DNA of 64,000 nucleotides from Cryoendolithus antarcticus (lineage: Eukaryota; Ascomycota; Dothideomycetes; Cladosporiales; Cladosporiaceae), in NCBI GenBank assembly GCA_002077065.1, contig NAJO01000009.1:1-64000 (forward strand), written 5' to 3'. Positions 32,025 to 42,307 of this stretch are shown piece after piece. The first letter of the stretch is position 1; each line of letters starts with the position of its first letter. The notes beneath the pieces were generated by a model. The model did no database searches, was not told where the DNA came from, and worked only from the letters and a program-made list of their open reading frames with translations. The position numbers and the translations under genes are program-made.

Positions 32025-33497
32025 CTAAGCATAGCACAATCCTCCACTGTCTCCCTCGTCAGCACTCCACACTCCAGCCAACCCAGGACATCCACTTTTC
32101 CGTTCCATCCTCTCAGCAGCATCCAACACCTTCCCTTTATCGCCCTTCTCCTTATTCAGCAGCCTCTTAACCCAACCCTGCACAGCCGGCTCGCTCGTCT
32201 CATCCCTGGCCTGCCGCAAAAAAGGTATAAGTGCACTCCCGCCCGTGCCGCGTAGAGTCTTCTTCTCAGCAGGCCTCAGTGCAAGCTCAACGCCCTGCTC
32301 CTTAGCTTTCTGCTTCTCTGCAGCCGCCACAGCAGCAGCTTTCGCTTTCTTCGCTGCAGCAGAGGGGATGAGAATATAGCGTGAGACGATCTGGATGTGC
32401 TGGTCCCGGAGCGCGGAGAGCATGGCTAGACAGGCGTCGAACGCTACGCTTAGCTCGGCGTCGTAGGCGTGGTCTTCGACGAAAGAGCGCAGGTTTGCGA
32501 TTTCGGCTACGTGGGCGAGGAAGCGGGCGTGTGGGCCGGGCATGTAGCGGCGCATGTCGTGGATGAAGTTTGCGCTGCTTGTGGCAGTCTTCTTGGCCTG
32601 CGGAGCAGGAGTCGAGTCCGCGGACGGCTTGGTGCCAGTGACGCGATGCTCGACGCCAAGCACGAGGTCGAAGAACTGGAAAATGCTGCTCTGTGCGTTA
32701 CTGCCGCCCGCGTACTGAACAAAGCGTTGCTTGTACATCGGACCGCCGTCGTCGAAGATGACGCCGTTAGGGAGCCCAGCATCGCCCATGTTCTTGCTTC
32801 CGGCTAGAAAGGGGCGGATGCGGTTGTAGAAGACGTAGGGGTCGCAGTTCTCAGTCATCCGGGAGAGGAGCATGCCGAGGTCATCGAGAATCTCGGCGAA
32901 GGAACGGAGGGCGGCAGTGACAGTGTCGATCTTGTTGTTTCGTGCGGCAGAGATGGCGTCGAGCATGACCGGTATGGCCGCGGCGCCACGGGCTTCGAAA
33001 GCGACGCTGACAAGGTAGAACCATTTCTCGTCGAGGCTGCCGGTGAAGGTGTGCAGCATGTCGAGATTTCCAAGTGTGCTGCTATCTTCGGCCGGGAAAA
33101 TCGGCTTCCAGTTCCAGAGCACTACGGCAGCGTAGCTTGCTACGGTAGGTAACTCCAGATGGGCGCATGTCTGCTTGAAGGGAATCGTCACGGGTGGTGG
33201 AATGCGAGAGGCTGGCTTGGGACCGCACCAAATGTATGCGTGTGTGATAAAGGCCAGAACGCTGTAAGCGCGGCGCCAATCCGGTTCGGAAGTGAGCTTG
33301 TCTGTTGATAAGACAGGCAAGTCGTCAACAACGCCGCGCAGGCGTTTACTAAGGATGAGACCTTGGAGATCTGCAATGATGCGCTCCCATGGTGCGTAGT
33401 ATGAGTTTGGGAGACGTTGAAGAGGGGGGATCGCGGAGAGGAAGCCGGTTTGGGGCGAGACGGCGTAGTCCTCGAGAATTGGAATGGAGCGGTTCAT
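32025..33497 (-). CDS. BNA2: Indoleamine 2,3-dioxygenase
   Basis: An intronless 490-residue haem dioxygenase that oxidises L-tryptophan to N-formylkynurenine, first step of de novo NAD+ synthesis (kynurenine pathway). The N-terminal half is typical: FLSAIPPLQRLPNSYYAPWE, LAFITHAYIWCG with the distal-pocket helix, and IPVTLPF-like IPPPVTIPF. The C-terminal domain contains FFDLVLGVEH, the conserved MRRYMPGPHARFL with the proximal haem-iron His, and LRDQHIQIVSRYILIPS. The tail has the Lys/Ala-rich insert found in fungal paralogues before a Gly-rich segment. Fungi often carry several IDO paralogues, so this may not be the main BNA2; symbol confidence is moderate. Confidence 0.9.
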   Translation of the reverse strand: MNRSIPILEDYAVSPQTGFLSAIPPLQRLPNSYYAPWERIIADLQGLILSKRLRGVVDDLPVLSTDKLTSEPDWRRAYSVLAFITHAYIWCGPKPASRIPPPVTIPFKQTCAHLELPTVASYAAVVLWNWKPIFPAEDSSTLGNLDMLHTFTGSLDEKWFYLVSVAFEARGAAAIPVMLDAISAARNNKIDTVTAALRSFAEILDDLGMLLSRMTENCDPYVFYNRIRPFLAGSKNMGDAGLPNGVIFDDGGPMYKQRFVQYAGGSNAQSSIFQFFDLVLGVEHRVTGTKPSADSTPAPQAKKTATSSANFIHDMRRYMPGPHARFLAHVAEIANLRSFVEDHAYDAELSVAFDACLAMLSALRDQHIQIVSRYILIPSAAAKKAKAAAVAAAEKQKAKEQGVELALRPAEKKTLRGTGGSALIPFLRQARDETSEPAVQGWVKRLLNKEKGDKGKVLDAAERMERKSGCPGLAGVWSADEGDSGGLCYA

Positions 33498-34729
33498 GAT
33501 GGCGGAAGGAAATTATTTCTTTGCCAGACGCAGGCTTGCGACGTCGGAGGACCGTATGGTACGTCCACGCTGCAAGCCCAGCCGTTGGAGATCCTGAGAG
33601 GAGACTCTTGTCGCGCGTGGGTGAGCCGCCTTAAGTGCTAGTGATGGGGTTGAAATCTGTCAAAAGTGTCGAATTGCCTCTCACTCAAAGATCGGGCGTG
33701 ATTTGCCTGTCTCCTGTGGTCGGGCGTAAGTGTCGAAGAACTCCAGTGATTGTCCCGAGTGCTCAAGAAGTGGATATAGGTGATGGCGAACGTGTTGTGA
33801 TGTTTCGGCGCAAAGGAGAGTGAGAGAGTTGCAGAATAGAGTTTTGGTCTTGACAATGGGACCTTCGATGTCGGGCAGATGTGTATGACGGAGCAGCGGG
33901 GCGAATGATGAGGTCGGGACAGTGCGGATCAGCGGCAGGTACGAATCACTATCAAGACTAATCGTTCACTCATCGGAGGACTTTACGGGTACATGTGATT
34001 GTGAGTATTCCACGAGACGCATTCGCAATTGAAGCTGCTGAACAAGCACGCGACAGCTGAGAAATCATGATCCTGACGTCGAAGTAACGCCGATGTAGGA
34101 GCTCGGTGGCAACGTTGAGCACGTGATCGCGAATGCTCACAATTACATCGTTATTACATGGTTCTCGGTCATCTTCGTCGCTTTGCATAGATGACAGTCT
34201 GTGATGTTCGCTGCTTCCTGTATGCTTGAAGCCTTGTTGTCCACTGTTTCGCCTATGTCTTGGCGCACACGAACGGACGTGCGCTGCCCCTGCCTGACGG
34301 ACATGCAAAGTCCGATACAGGCATAGCTTCAAGGTCCTGCTCTCGGTTGCCGCTACAGCTGTCTTCTTCACACAGCATGTTCGCTGGGGTGTGAAGGCTC
34401 GTGTGCCCTCAAGGCCTCACTGTCTGTCTCTGATCGCTGACCAGACGAATGCAATCGTGGCTGTCCTGTTGGACCGACGAAGTGCGTACCGGTCGACGTT
34501 CCGACACACAGTGGCTGCCACGTCTTCTAGCGTTCGAGCTGGAACACAAGTTTTGGCGACTTGCCGTCCCTGTAGCAGAGCTGTCTCGTAAGCCCGGCGA
34601 TCCGAGCTCGTGCAACGCCTACTGCTGCACTCGTGTCCTTCATGCCCCGTAGCGGCAAAAGTGCTTGTCATGGCGCAGCGCCTATGTGGGTTGCAATAGA
34701 ATAGCCGCTTTGCTCAAGGAGCAGACATC
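33498..34729. other. Long intergenic region
   Basis: 1.2 kb between two minus-strand genes, holding the IDO promoter and the 3' region of the CDK8 gene. Short frames only; no gene recognised. Confidence 0.45.
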
Positions 34730-35974
34730 TCATATCTCCCTCATCTTCTTGCTCATCGGTGGTCGAAGACTATCATCCGGCGCGCCAGCTCTCTTCATCC
34801 CCGACATCGTCCCGTTCCCGATCTCATGAGCTTCAGTACTCACTTTCCTAGCTGGGTACTTCTGCTCGAGCCCTTCGAAACAGTTCCAGCTAGGCGGTGC
34901 CGTGTTACCATCTGCACCAATGAACAAAGGATGCTGCAGCGCTTGCTCGGCGGTCATACGCTTGAGTGGATCATACTCCAGCAGCTTCCTGAGCAGATCG
35001 ACAGCGGTATCGTCCGGCGGCCCAGCGGTGTAATTATTGCTGCTGACAACGTTGCGATACCACTTCTCGAGAGTAGCTGGTCTGTTGACAGCCGGGTTGT
35101 GCATGGAGACAGACTGCAGGTTCTGATACTCCGGCATCGCCGTCAGCAGCGGCCATTCCTGTTTCTTTGGTAGTCCGAGAACCTCGGCAATCTTGCCCAT
35201 CTGATTGCGTTGAAATGGTACAGTCTTCTTGGAGTCCTGCTTCGCCTCTTCACCCTTGAAGATAGGTCGCAGTGACAGCAATTCTGCGAAGATGCAGCCG
35301 ACTGCCCACAGATCGATGGCTGGAGTGTAGTGCCTACTGCCAAGGAGCAACTCGGGCGCGCGATACCATATAGTCACCACGACCTTATCGCCAGTAAATA
35401 GGGCATGCAAAGGCTTGTAGAACAGACGGGCTAGCCCGAGATCGCCAATCTTGATCGCCCCACCAGAGGTCACCATGATGTTTGCGGGTTTCAGATCACG
35501 ATGAATGACCCAATTCTGATGGAGGTAGAGCAGACCTGAGAGCAGCTGGTGCATGATGCTCTTGAGGCAGCTCACAGGTATCGGAGTCCGCGGGAGGAGG
35601 CTGTGATGATGGATGATCTGCAGGAGGTCGTGCTCGGCATATTCGAACACCATGAAGATGCATTTGCTCTCCAGGATGATCTCGACCAGGTGAATCAGTG
35701 CCGGATGTGAGAGCTCGGTGCATAATGCCATCTCGCGAATTGCTGACTGCGATATGCCAGTGTATTGAAGCTCACCTTCCTTGTCAGGCTTGAACTTCTT
35801 GATCGCGAAGGCTTCGATCGTTCGTCCTGAAGGATGAATAGCAGGTGACGCGTTGGCATTGCCGCGTTTGTTGATCGCTTTGTAGACTCGGCCATATGTG
35901 CCGCTGCTGATGAAGCCTACAATATCGTAGAAGTCGTTGATATGCCGTTGTGGCGCATAGGGCGTGCCGTTCAT
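34730..35974 (-). CDS. SSN3: Mediator cyclin-dependent kinase CDK8 (Ssn3/Srb10)
   Basis: An intronless 414-residue kinase. The start YDIVGFISSGTYGRVYKAI, AIKKFKPDKEGE and the catalytic HRDLKPANIMV are near-diagnostic for CDK8, as is the long insert GEEAKQDSKKTVPFQRNQMGKI in the C-lobe. The activation segment begins DLGLARLF (CDK8 uses DxG with Met or Leu) and includes VVVTIWYRAPELLLG without a T-loop threonine, as in other CDK8s. The C-helix reads SQSAIRE where most CDK8 proteins have SMSACRE. With Cyclin C, Med12 and Med13 it forms the Mediator kinase module that regulates RNA polymerase II transcription. The N-terminus is shorter than in many fungal orthologues, so an upstream exon cannot be excluded. 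Head to head with the MFS transporter gene. Confidence 0.92.
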   Translation of the reverse strand: MNGTPYAPQRHINDFYDIVGFISSGTYGRVYKAINKRGNANASPAIHPSGRTIEAFAIKKFKPDKEGELQYTGISQSAIREMALCTELSHPALIHLVEIILESKCIFMVFEYAEHDLLQIIHHHSLLPRTPIPVSCLKSIMHQLLSGLLYLHQNWVIHRDLKPANIMVTSGGAIKIGDLGLARLFYKPLHALFTGDKVVVTIWYRAPELLLGSRHYTPAIDLWAVGCIFAELLSLRPIFKGEEAKQDSKKTVPFQRNQMGKIAEVLGLPKKQEWPLLTAMPEYQNLQSVSMHNPAVNRPATLEKWYRNVVSSNNYTAGPPDDTAVDLLRKLLEYDPLKRMTAEQALQHPLFIGADGNTAPPSWNCFEGLEQKYPARKVSTEAHEIGNGTMSGMKRAGAPDDSLRPPMSKKMREI

Positions 35975-36923
35975 CCTTGGAATCGATGTAGCGTCGACAT
36001 CTGTATCTGATCAGTACGCTGTGCGGTCGATGTGCAAATATGCTGTGTCCAGGCTCGTTTATCAAGCGAGCATCCGTTTGATATGTTTACCCTCTCCCAG
36101 ACATCGCACCTGTGTTCGGGGTACTCTGGGTTGCATACGATTTGGATTATCTGTCTTTGAAGCATGGTCAGACTGCTTAACTTCCTGTGCTTGCTCTTCA
36201 AGAGCTGCGTGCACAGCAGCATTCACCGACAGCGTCGGCATGACTGCACATTCCGCGAATTGCTGGCTAATCGGTTCACGATCCTGCCGCGCATCCACCG
36301 TCGCTCCGTTCTTCCGGATGGATGAAGGTTCGCCTACGCCGTGCTAGTGGCGGCTATGTCGATCTTGAGATCGCGTTGGAGGACCGCGAGGCATCGACAA
36401 TACCACTCGGTGGATTCACTCGTCGCATTCTGGCGTTGTCTGACCAGGAAGGGAGATGCCAGGCTCGTGCAACAGGCGTAATCGTGTCAAACGACGAAAG
36501 CCTGGAGGCCACGCCAAGACCTAGCCGCAGTGGGCAGCACAGCAGCGGTCCTCAGTAGTAACAGGTAGCACCGTGACCACCAGAACTGCTAAGGGTGAGC
36601 AGGATCTTGACTTGACACTTGCGCACCCCTAAACGATCCTGATGGATCTTGATGGGCGACAGGGAACCAGCAGTGAAGTGAAGAAAGTGCCACTGCCACG
36701 TGCGAGAACAGGGCTTCGGCGGCCGGGACCGATTGTGCCGAAAGCCGGGCCTTGAGCTTCTTCGACTGAGCATGCTAGCTACCAACAGCCTGTCTACCTA
36801 CTCTGATAGCACCTCGGGACAGGGCTGCTCGCGAGGCTGGACACTGTTGTCCATCAACGCCATCACTCTTGATCTGGAAATTGCGGTGACCGTTGCGGAC
36901 GCTTGTCTGCAGCAACACTAACC
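35975..36923. promoter_or_regulatory. Divergent promoter, CDK8 / MFS transporter
   Basis: A 949-base bidirectional upstream region. No gene or strong TATA box recognised. Confidence 0.4.
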
Positions 36924-38501
36924 ATGCCAAGCAGAAGTGGCATGTTCAAGGACCTCACCCCAAGGTTCGTGTTCGTCTTGTTCATTTCGACCATTGGACC
37001 TCTCCTCTTCGGCTACCACTTGGCCGAGCTAAACGCGCCTCAAGATGTGATCACTTGCGTACGGAAGTCGATAGGCGCCTCTGCATGGACGCGCTTGACG
37101 ACACACTTTCGGTCGAGGGACGCAGAGAACCTTCTCCCACAATGCATACCGATGGACCCAGGGCAGTTTGGCCTAGTGAGCTCGATATTCACTTTAGGTG
37201 GGCTCGTGGGAGCACTCACAGCAGGCCCAGTCAGTGCGAAGCAAGGTCGCTTGCGGGCAATGATTTACAACACGAGCTTCTACATTGTTGGTGCAGTGAT
37301 TGAAGCTTTTGCGCCGAACCTCTCGACGCTGGTGATTGGACGTGTGATTTCAGGATTAGGTGCGGGAGCTTCGCTGGTGGTAGTACCCATCTGGATCAGT
37401 GAGACAGCGCCGCCGGGCGCGAAGGGGTTCTGGGGAGCAGGTACCCAGATCATGACGAACGTTGGCATCTTAATTGCGCAGGTGCTGGGATACTTCCTCA
37501 GCAGAGGTTCGCTGTGGAGATTCATCCTGCTTGCGGCTGGAATGATCGCGTTCATTCAAGCGGTCGGTCTGTTACTTGGTGGTCAGGAGAGTCCGAAGTG
37601 GCTGGCTGAGAATGGCAGGGGATCAGACGCAAAGCGTGCACTGCGCAGACTACGTGGGCACGCCGCAGATATCGAGGAGGAGATCAATGGCTGGGGAACA
37701 CATGATTCGGCACGAGATCTGGATGACGAGCGGGAGGCACTGATGGGAGCCGAAGACAATGGCGTGAACAAGCAGGGCGACAATCTCGGTAATGCAGTGG
37801 AGGATGGCGTTCACCAAGCCAAGTCTATAAGCAAAGATGTGGCCAAGAATGCTCTGGGCGTCTTCGATGTACTCAAGGACCCTAACTCGCGCCCGGCCAT
37901 CGTTGCCGTTATGGGTGTGATGCTCGCTCAGCAGCTCTGTGGGATCAACAGCATAGTCATGTACGGTGTCTCCCTGCTAGCTGGCCTACTGGAATCGAAT
38001 TCAGCACTCCTCAACATTCTCGTTGCAGTACTGAACATCTTCGTCACGACAGCTGCGGCACCACTGCCGGATAAGATCGGTCGGAAGGCGTGTCTCCTTA
38101 TTAGCATAGCAGGCATGGGAACCAACTCGATACTGCTGGGAATCGGGATCATGAAGCAGATTCCACTGCTCTCAGCGATTGCCGTGCTTCTCTTCGTCGC
38201 ATCATTCGGCATTGGTCTGGGCCCGGTACCTTTCATCCTGTCCTCCGAGCTTGTCGGACCTGAAGCTGTGGGTGCAACGCAGTCGTGGGCACTCGCAGCG
38301 AATTGGGTGAGCACATTCGCCGTGGCGCAGTTCTTCCCCTTGGTAAATGCGAACTTGCCTGCAGGGCATGTCTACTTCCTCTTCGCAGGATTTGCGTTGT
38401 TCTTTGGCATCTTCGTTGCATGGCGCGTGCCTGAAACGAGAGGCAAGGGCAATGCTGATGAGGTATGGGGGAAAGGGAAAGTTGTTGCTCGGGAAGATTG
38501 A
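36924..38501 (+). CDS. MFS sugar transporter, VPS73-like
   Basis: An intronless 525-residue major-facilitator protein from ATG 36924. Helix 1 is FVFVLFISTIGPLLFGYHLAELNAPQ. The conserved first cytoplasmic loop is G-x3-AKQGR (instead of GRR). Also seen are GRVISGLGAGASLVVVPIWISETAP (sugar-porter signature 2 region) and GGQESPKWLAENGR (PESPRWL equivalent). A ~90-residue acidic central loop follows, then QQLCGINSIVMYGVSLL (QQ-x2-G-N-x3-YY equivalent), DKIGRKACLL, and the final PETRGK motif. Yeast Vps73 is a vacuolar or mitochondrial sugar-porter-like protein of unclear substrate. The large external loop between helices 1 and 2 is characteristic of this subfamily. Confidence 0.85.
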   Translation: MPSRSGMFKDLTPRFVFVLFISTIGPLLFGYHLAELNAPQDVITCVRKSIGASAWTRLTTHFRSRDAENLLPQCIPMDPGQFGLVSSIFTLGGLVGALTAGPVSAKQGRLRAMIYNTSFYIVGAVIEAFAPNLSTLVIGRVISGLGAGASLVVVPIWISETAPPGAKGFWGAGTQIMTNVGILIAQVLGYFLSRGSLWRFILLAAGMIAFIQAVGLLLGGQESPKWLAENGRGSDAKRALRRLRGHAADIEEEINGWGTHDSARDLDDEREALMGAEDNGVNKQGDNLGNAVEDGVHQAKSISKDVAKNALGVFDVLKDPNSRPAIVAVMGVMLAQQLCGINSIVMYGVSLLAGLLESNSALLNILVAVLNIFVTTAAAPLPDKIGRKACLLISIAGMGTNSILLGIGIMKQIPLLSAIAVLLFVASFGIGLGPVPFILSSELVGPEAVGATQSWALAANWVSTFAVAQFFPLVNANLPAGHVYFLFAGFALFFGIFVAWRVPETRGKGNADEVWGKGKVVARED

Positions 38502-38756
38502 GGCTTGTATTCAGCGATAGCATTTACGACATAACGGCAACAGCGGGCGACAGCCTGATGTAACAGACTCGCGCTGCTCCGGTCCTTCTGTGTTCCTCAG
38601 GTCTTGATATATGAATGGTGAAGATGCTGTGCCTGTCAATGCTGTCCGTCACATGTTCAATAATCTTGGCATCTTGAACTTTTAACATGTGAACTCTTCG
38701 TCGAACTAGACATTTGAGGACACTGAGGTCTTACTGATACAAGACCGACCTCCGCC

Positions 38757-39476
38757 ATGCCACACATCACCACTTCTGCTCTCCAGCGCGCAGACGGCTC
38801 AGCAACCTTCACCTCAAACCTCTACAGCATCCTCGCCGGCGTGAACGGCCCAGTCGAAGTGCAGCGCCGCGATGAGCTCCCAGAAGAAGCCTACATCGAA
38901 GTCAACATCCGCCCTGGCTCAGGCGTAGGCACACCTCGCGAGCGATACCTCGAAAGCATCGTAGCATCAGTCCTGCGCAGTGTTATCCTCGTGCACCTAC
39001 ATCCGCGAATGCTCATACAGGTCACGCTGCAGGTGCTGCAAGAGCCGAGTGAGAAGTTGATGAAGGGGAAGGGAGAGGTGGCTGTGTTGCCGAGTTTGCT
39101 GAACGCTGCCTTTCTGGCGCTGGTGGATGGCGGGATACCACTGGAGACTACGATGAGCGCTGTTCTTGTTGCTGTGGATGCGGCGGGTGGTGTCGTAGCA
39201 GAGCCTTCGATCAAGGAGCTGCTGATTTGCCAAAGCGTGCATGCGCTGGCATACGATCTGCAAGGCGAATTAGTGATGGATCAGTCTACTGGCGTGTTCG
39301 ACATGGGCATCTGGGAGGGAGTTGCAGAGGTCGCTTCGGAACGATGCAAAGCTGCCGTGGCAAGCACAGAAGATACGGATGAGATGCGCGATACTGATGA
39401 GAGCGGAGAACCCTGGCTACGAACCGCTCTGGAGGAGAAGGTAAGAGCTGCCAACGCCTGGCGAGAGCAGACATGA
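38757..39476 (+). CDS. RRP46: RNase PH-fold exosome subunit Rrp46
   Basis: An intronless 239-residue protein. The start RADGSATFTSNLYSILAGVNGPVEVQ is the RNase PH-type strand pair, with GSA and GVNGP matching Rrp46/EXOSC5. YIEVNIRPGSG, RYLESIVASVLRSVILVHLHPRMLIQ and LLNAAFLALVDGGIPL follow the family order. Rrp46 is one of six catalytically dead RNase PH subunits forming the barrel of the eukaryotic exosome, which threads RNA to Rrp44 in nucleus and cytoplasm. The acidic C-terminal tail after about residue 200 is lineage-specific. It lies 255 bases downstream of the transporter on the same strand. Confidence 0.9.
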   Translation: MPHITTSALQRADGSATFTSNLYSILAGVNGPVEVQRRDELPEEAYIEVNIRPGSGVGTPRERYLESIVASVLRSVILVHLHPRMLIQVTLQVLQEPSEKLMKGKGEVAVLPSLLNAAFLALVDGGIPLETTMSAVLVAVDAAGGVVAEPSIKELLICQSVHALAYDLQGELVMDQSTGVFDMGIWEGVAEVASERCKAAVASTEDTDEMRDTDESGEPWLRTALEEKVRAANAWREQT

Positions 39477-40091
39477 AGAAGCACACTACAGACCTGCAAC
39501 AAGGCTGCAGATCGAACAAGGGCATTCAATTCTCCCTGAAGTCCAGCCGCAGGAGTCAAGCACGCTGAGTTCCTTGCTATAGCAGATGGTGGTGAAGCAA
39601 GGCAGAATCCATGCAGTGGTTTCGGACATGATGCTCACGTGAACGGCGCAGCAAGCCTGTTGCACGCACTACATCACTCGACTAACCGCAGTGGGCGCAC
39701 CGTGCCAAGAGAGGTTCTGATGTACTATGGGATGCCGTAGGCCCGACGCCATCGGATCAGACGCCACGGCTACGAGCTCGTGGTACAAATATCGTGCAGG
39801 CGAACGGACGCTCGCGGTGACATCGGACGTCGAGTCAGCGAGCAATTGAGTTGCGCGACGAACGAAGGACACCTCCAAGAGCACGCTGGCAGTGGCTGTG
39901 GTGAAGGTGGATATACAGATGAGGTGAAGTTGTCTTAAGCTTATTTCCAGTACGCTCATTGCTCCTGCCCATCTATATACACCGTACCTTACGAGTTAGG
40001 GCATCTTTCCTCACTCCTTTTCTTCTCTTCAGCCCTTCGAAGAATGTGTTCACGATCGGAAATGACTTGATGTCCTTTGCTGAATTTCACC
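39477..40091. other. Intergenic region
   Basis: 615 bases between two plus-strand genes. No gene recognised. Confidence 0.45.
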
Positions 40092-41845
40092 ATGTCGTCC
40101 TCGAACAAGAACACATCCATACAAGCGTTCTTCCAGCCTACGCCCTCGACCTCGCCAATCAAACCAGCACAAACATCCAATCCCATTTCCGAGACTATCG
40201 GTGATGGCTTCACTGCCACTGAAGTACAGAACGCTCTGAGGCCAGCACCCAGCTCACTGACAGACACATGGCACCCAACAGCAGAGTACGCTGAATGCGA
40301 GATCCGCGACCTGCAACCCGGCCCTCGAGCTGTGACTTTCATGGGCCGAGTGGCGAACATCTTTGATGTTGGCGTGGGTACTGGGAAGACGCCAAAAAGC
40401 GCCAAAGGCTGCGTGAAGCTCTGCGTGAAAGATGAGCGAGCTGCTGTCACGGTCAGAGTCTGGTGGGCTGATGAGGCGAGATACCTCGCTGGGCTCGGGA
40501 AGGTGAGACTGGGTGCTTTGGTGAGCGTGTGGACGAATCATAGTAAGTCTAAAGATACCACTCACTGCTCTCAACACCTGAGCTAAAGAATGCACAGTCT
40601 CAAACGGCGAGTCGGGCAACCTATCAAGCATGGCAGCGCCGCTGTTCGCCTCACTCTTCCCGGAACGAGATCGCAGCTGTCATCTCATGATCCACTCGCG
40701 AAGTGACGATGGGTCTATGCTGAAGCGTCCTCTCGGCCACTCCGACAGCAGACCGTTGACTGGGCTCATGACGCTGCAGAATTTCGTCGATGGAGGCTAC
40801 GATGTGGTTGACGCCAAGATCCTCGTGGTTGTCAAAAGCTTGGGTACGAGGAAGAAAAGTACTCAGTTCTTCGACATTTGCGGCTGTGGCTTGACTGACA
40901 GCTCTCAGTTGAACGCAAAGACACCTCTGTCGTCGATAACATGAACGTCGTGGTACATGATGATACTGCTGAAGCTATTCTTGGGCTCTGGGGGACCGTC
41001 TGCTGTTCACCCGGCACTACACTCAGCACGGCGCCAACGAATGGAGCCACTGAGGACACGTTGAGCACGAATCCAGATGTCGCGAAGACTGCAGAGCCTT
41101 GGAAGCCAGGCGAGACTGTGCTGCTTCTGCAAGCACCTGGTTTCAAGCTAGGCAGCTTCACCTACCTCAACCTCACATCCACAACGCTGATTGATGTCGA
41201 TCCGGCGATGAAAGACGCTGTCTGGCTTCGCAACTGGGCACTCCGACAGAAGTACCGCGAGGCCGTAAACCCACCTTTCCCTAAAGGTGTCTTTGATCTT
41301 GAACTCCTGGAGAGTAGTCCGTTGCGATGCCTCTACACTCTCGCAGATCTTGACGAGTTCGCCCGCGCTGCACCAGGAGAGACCTTCCAGGGCTATCTGA
41401 GTGTCATCGTGATGGAGGTACGTTTGCTGGAGAACTACAAGCGCCAGATGCTGTTTGCTGGTGAGTGCTGCTACATGCCGCTCTACGCAAACGCACTCGC
41501 AGCAACTTGTAAAGGATGCGACAAGAGCGTGAACTTGAGACTGAGCCCTAAGCTCGTGAGTGTCATAGTTCCCGCAGCATGACTGCGTACTGACAGACTC
41601 TCTAGCTCGGCCAAGTCATCGATGAGACAGGGGCAGTCACTGGTGGCAAGCTGTTACTTAGTGATCAGGCTTGGACTGAACTCCTCGGCCGGACTCCTGC
41701 GCAGCTTCTGCAGATGACTTGCGAGCAAATAAAGTACCTCGCTGATCGCATCCTGTTTGGCCGACTGACGGTGCTATTCGGGTGGACAGGAGACGAGAGC
41801 AAGGCTGGAGGGCGGATCTGTGTGATGGGCGTTCGGTCAGGGTGA
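40092..41845 (+). CDS. RPA/MEIOB-like OB-fold ssDNA-binding protein
   Basis: Four exons (40092-40542, 40598-40843, 40909-41555, 41606-41845) give about 527 residues. The N-terminus (NKNTSIQAFFQP) resembles a PIP-box: Q-x2-x-FF. The first OB-like domain contains YAECEIRDLQPGPRAVTFMGRV, a block shared with MEIOB (meiosis-specific OB protein). A second OB-like region includes LQNFVDGGYDVVDAKILVVVK and LLLQAPGFKLGSFTYLNLTS. A putative zinc ribbon has C-C at about 41467-41473 and C-x2-C at 41512-41523 (CKGC). The tail ILFGRLTVLFGW resembles RPA1/MEIOB C-termini. The Rfa1-like fold suggests single-stranded DNA binding in recombination or repair. Whether expression is meiotic cannot be read here. 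Confidence 0.72.
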
Positions 41846-42307
41846 GGGTTGAGGTGAGGGAAAGTCAAGTAGAGGATCTGCTATGTGAGGTCGCCATTTT
41901 CAATGGATGTAGCTTGAGACTAGCCTTCATCGGTGCTTTCCTCACTGTTGTCCTGTGCTGCACACGATGATCCCATGATTGTGGCACTCTGTGTGTCTGT
42001 ATAAGGTACTTGATTGATGCCATTGGCCTTCGAAAAGTCTTGGCTTGTTTACATGGCCCGTGCTTTCTCGAAGCGGGCTTTCGCAGCTTCCACGCATGCA
42101 CGCACCACCATCTCAACATCGCATACGCGCAACCCACCACGCATCATCATTCTTATTGCACGCGACATTACGCGTTGTTCGAAATCAGCTGCGTACTGGA
42201 CAGCGCCTTGACCCTCAAATACCCTCACAGCACGCGCGAGAGCCGGCCATTGACGTAACTTCCCTCATCGCACAGCAACACCCTGGGGATCTTGCAGCAG
42301 GATAGCA
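41846..42307. other. Intergenic region upstream of DSN1
   Basis: 462 bases with only short chance frames. Holds the DSN1 promoter. Confidence 0.45.
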
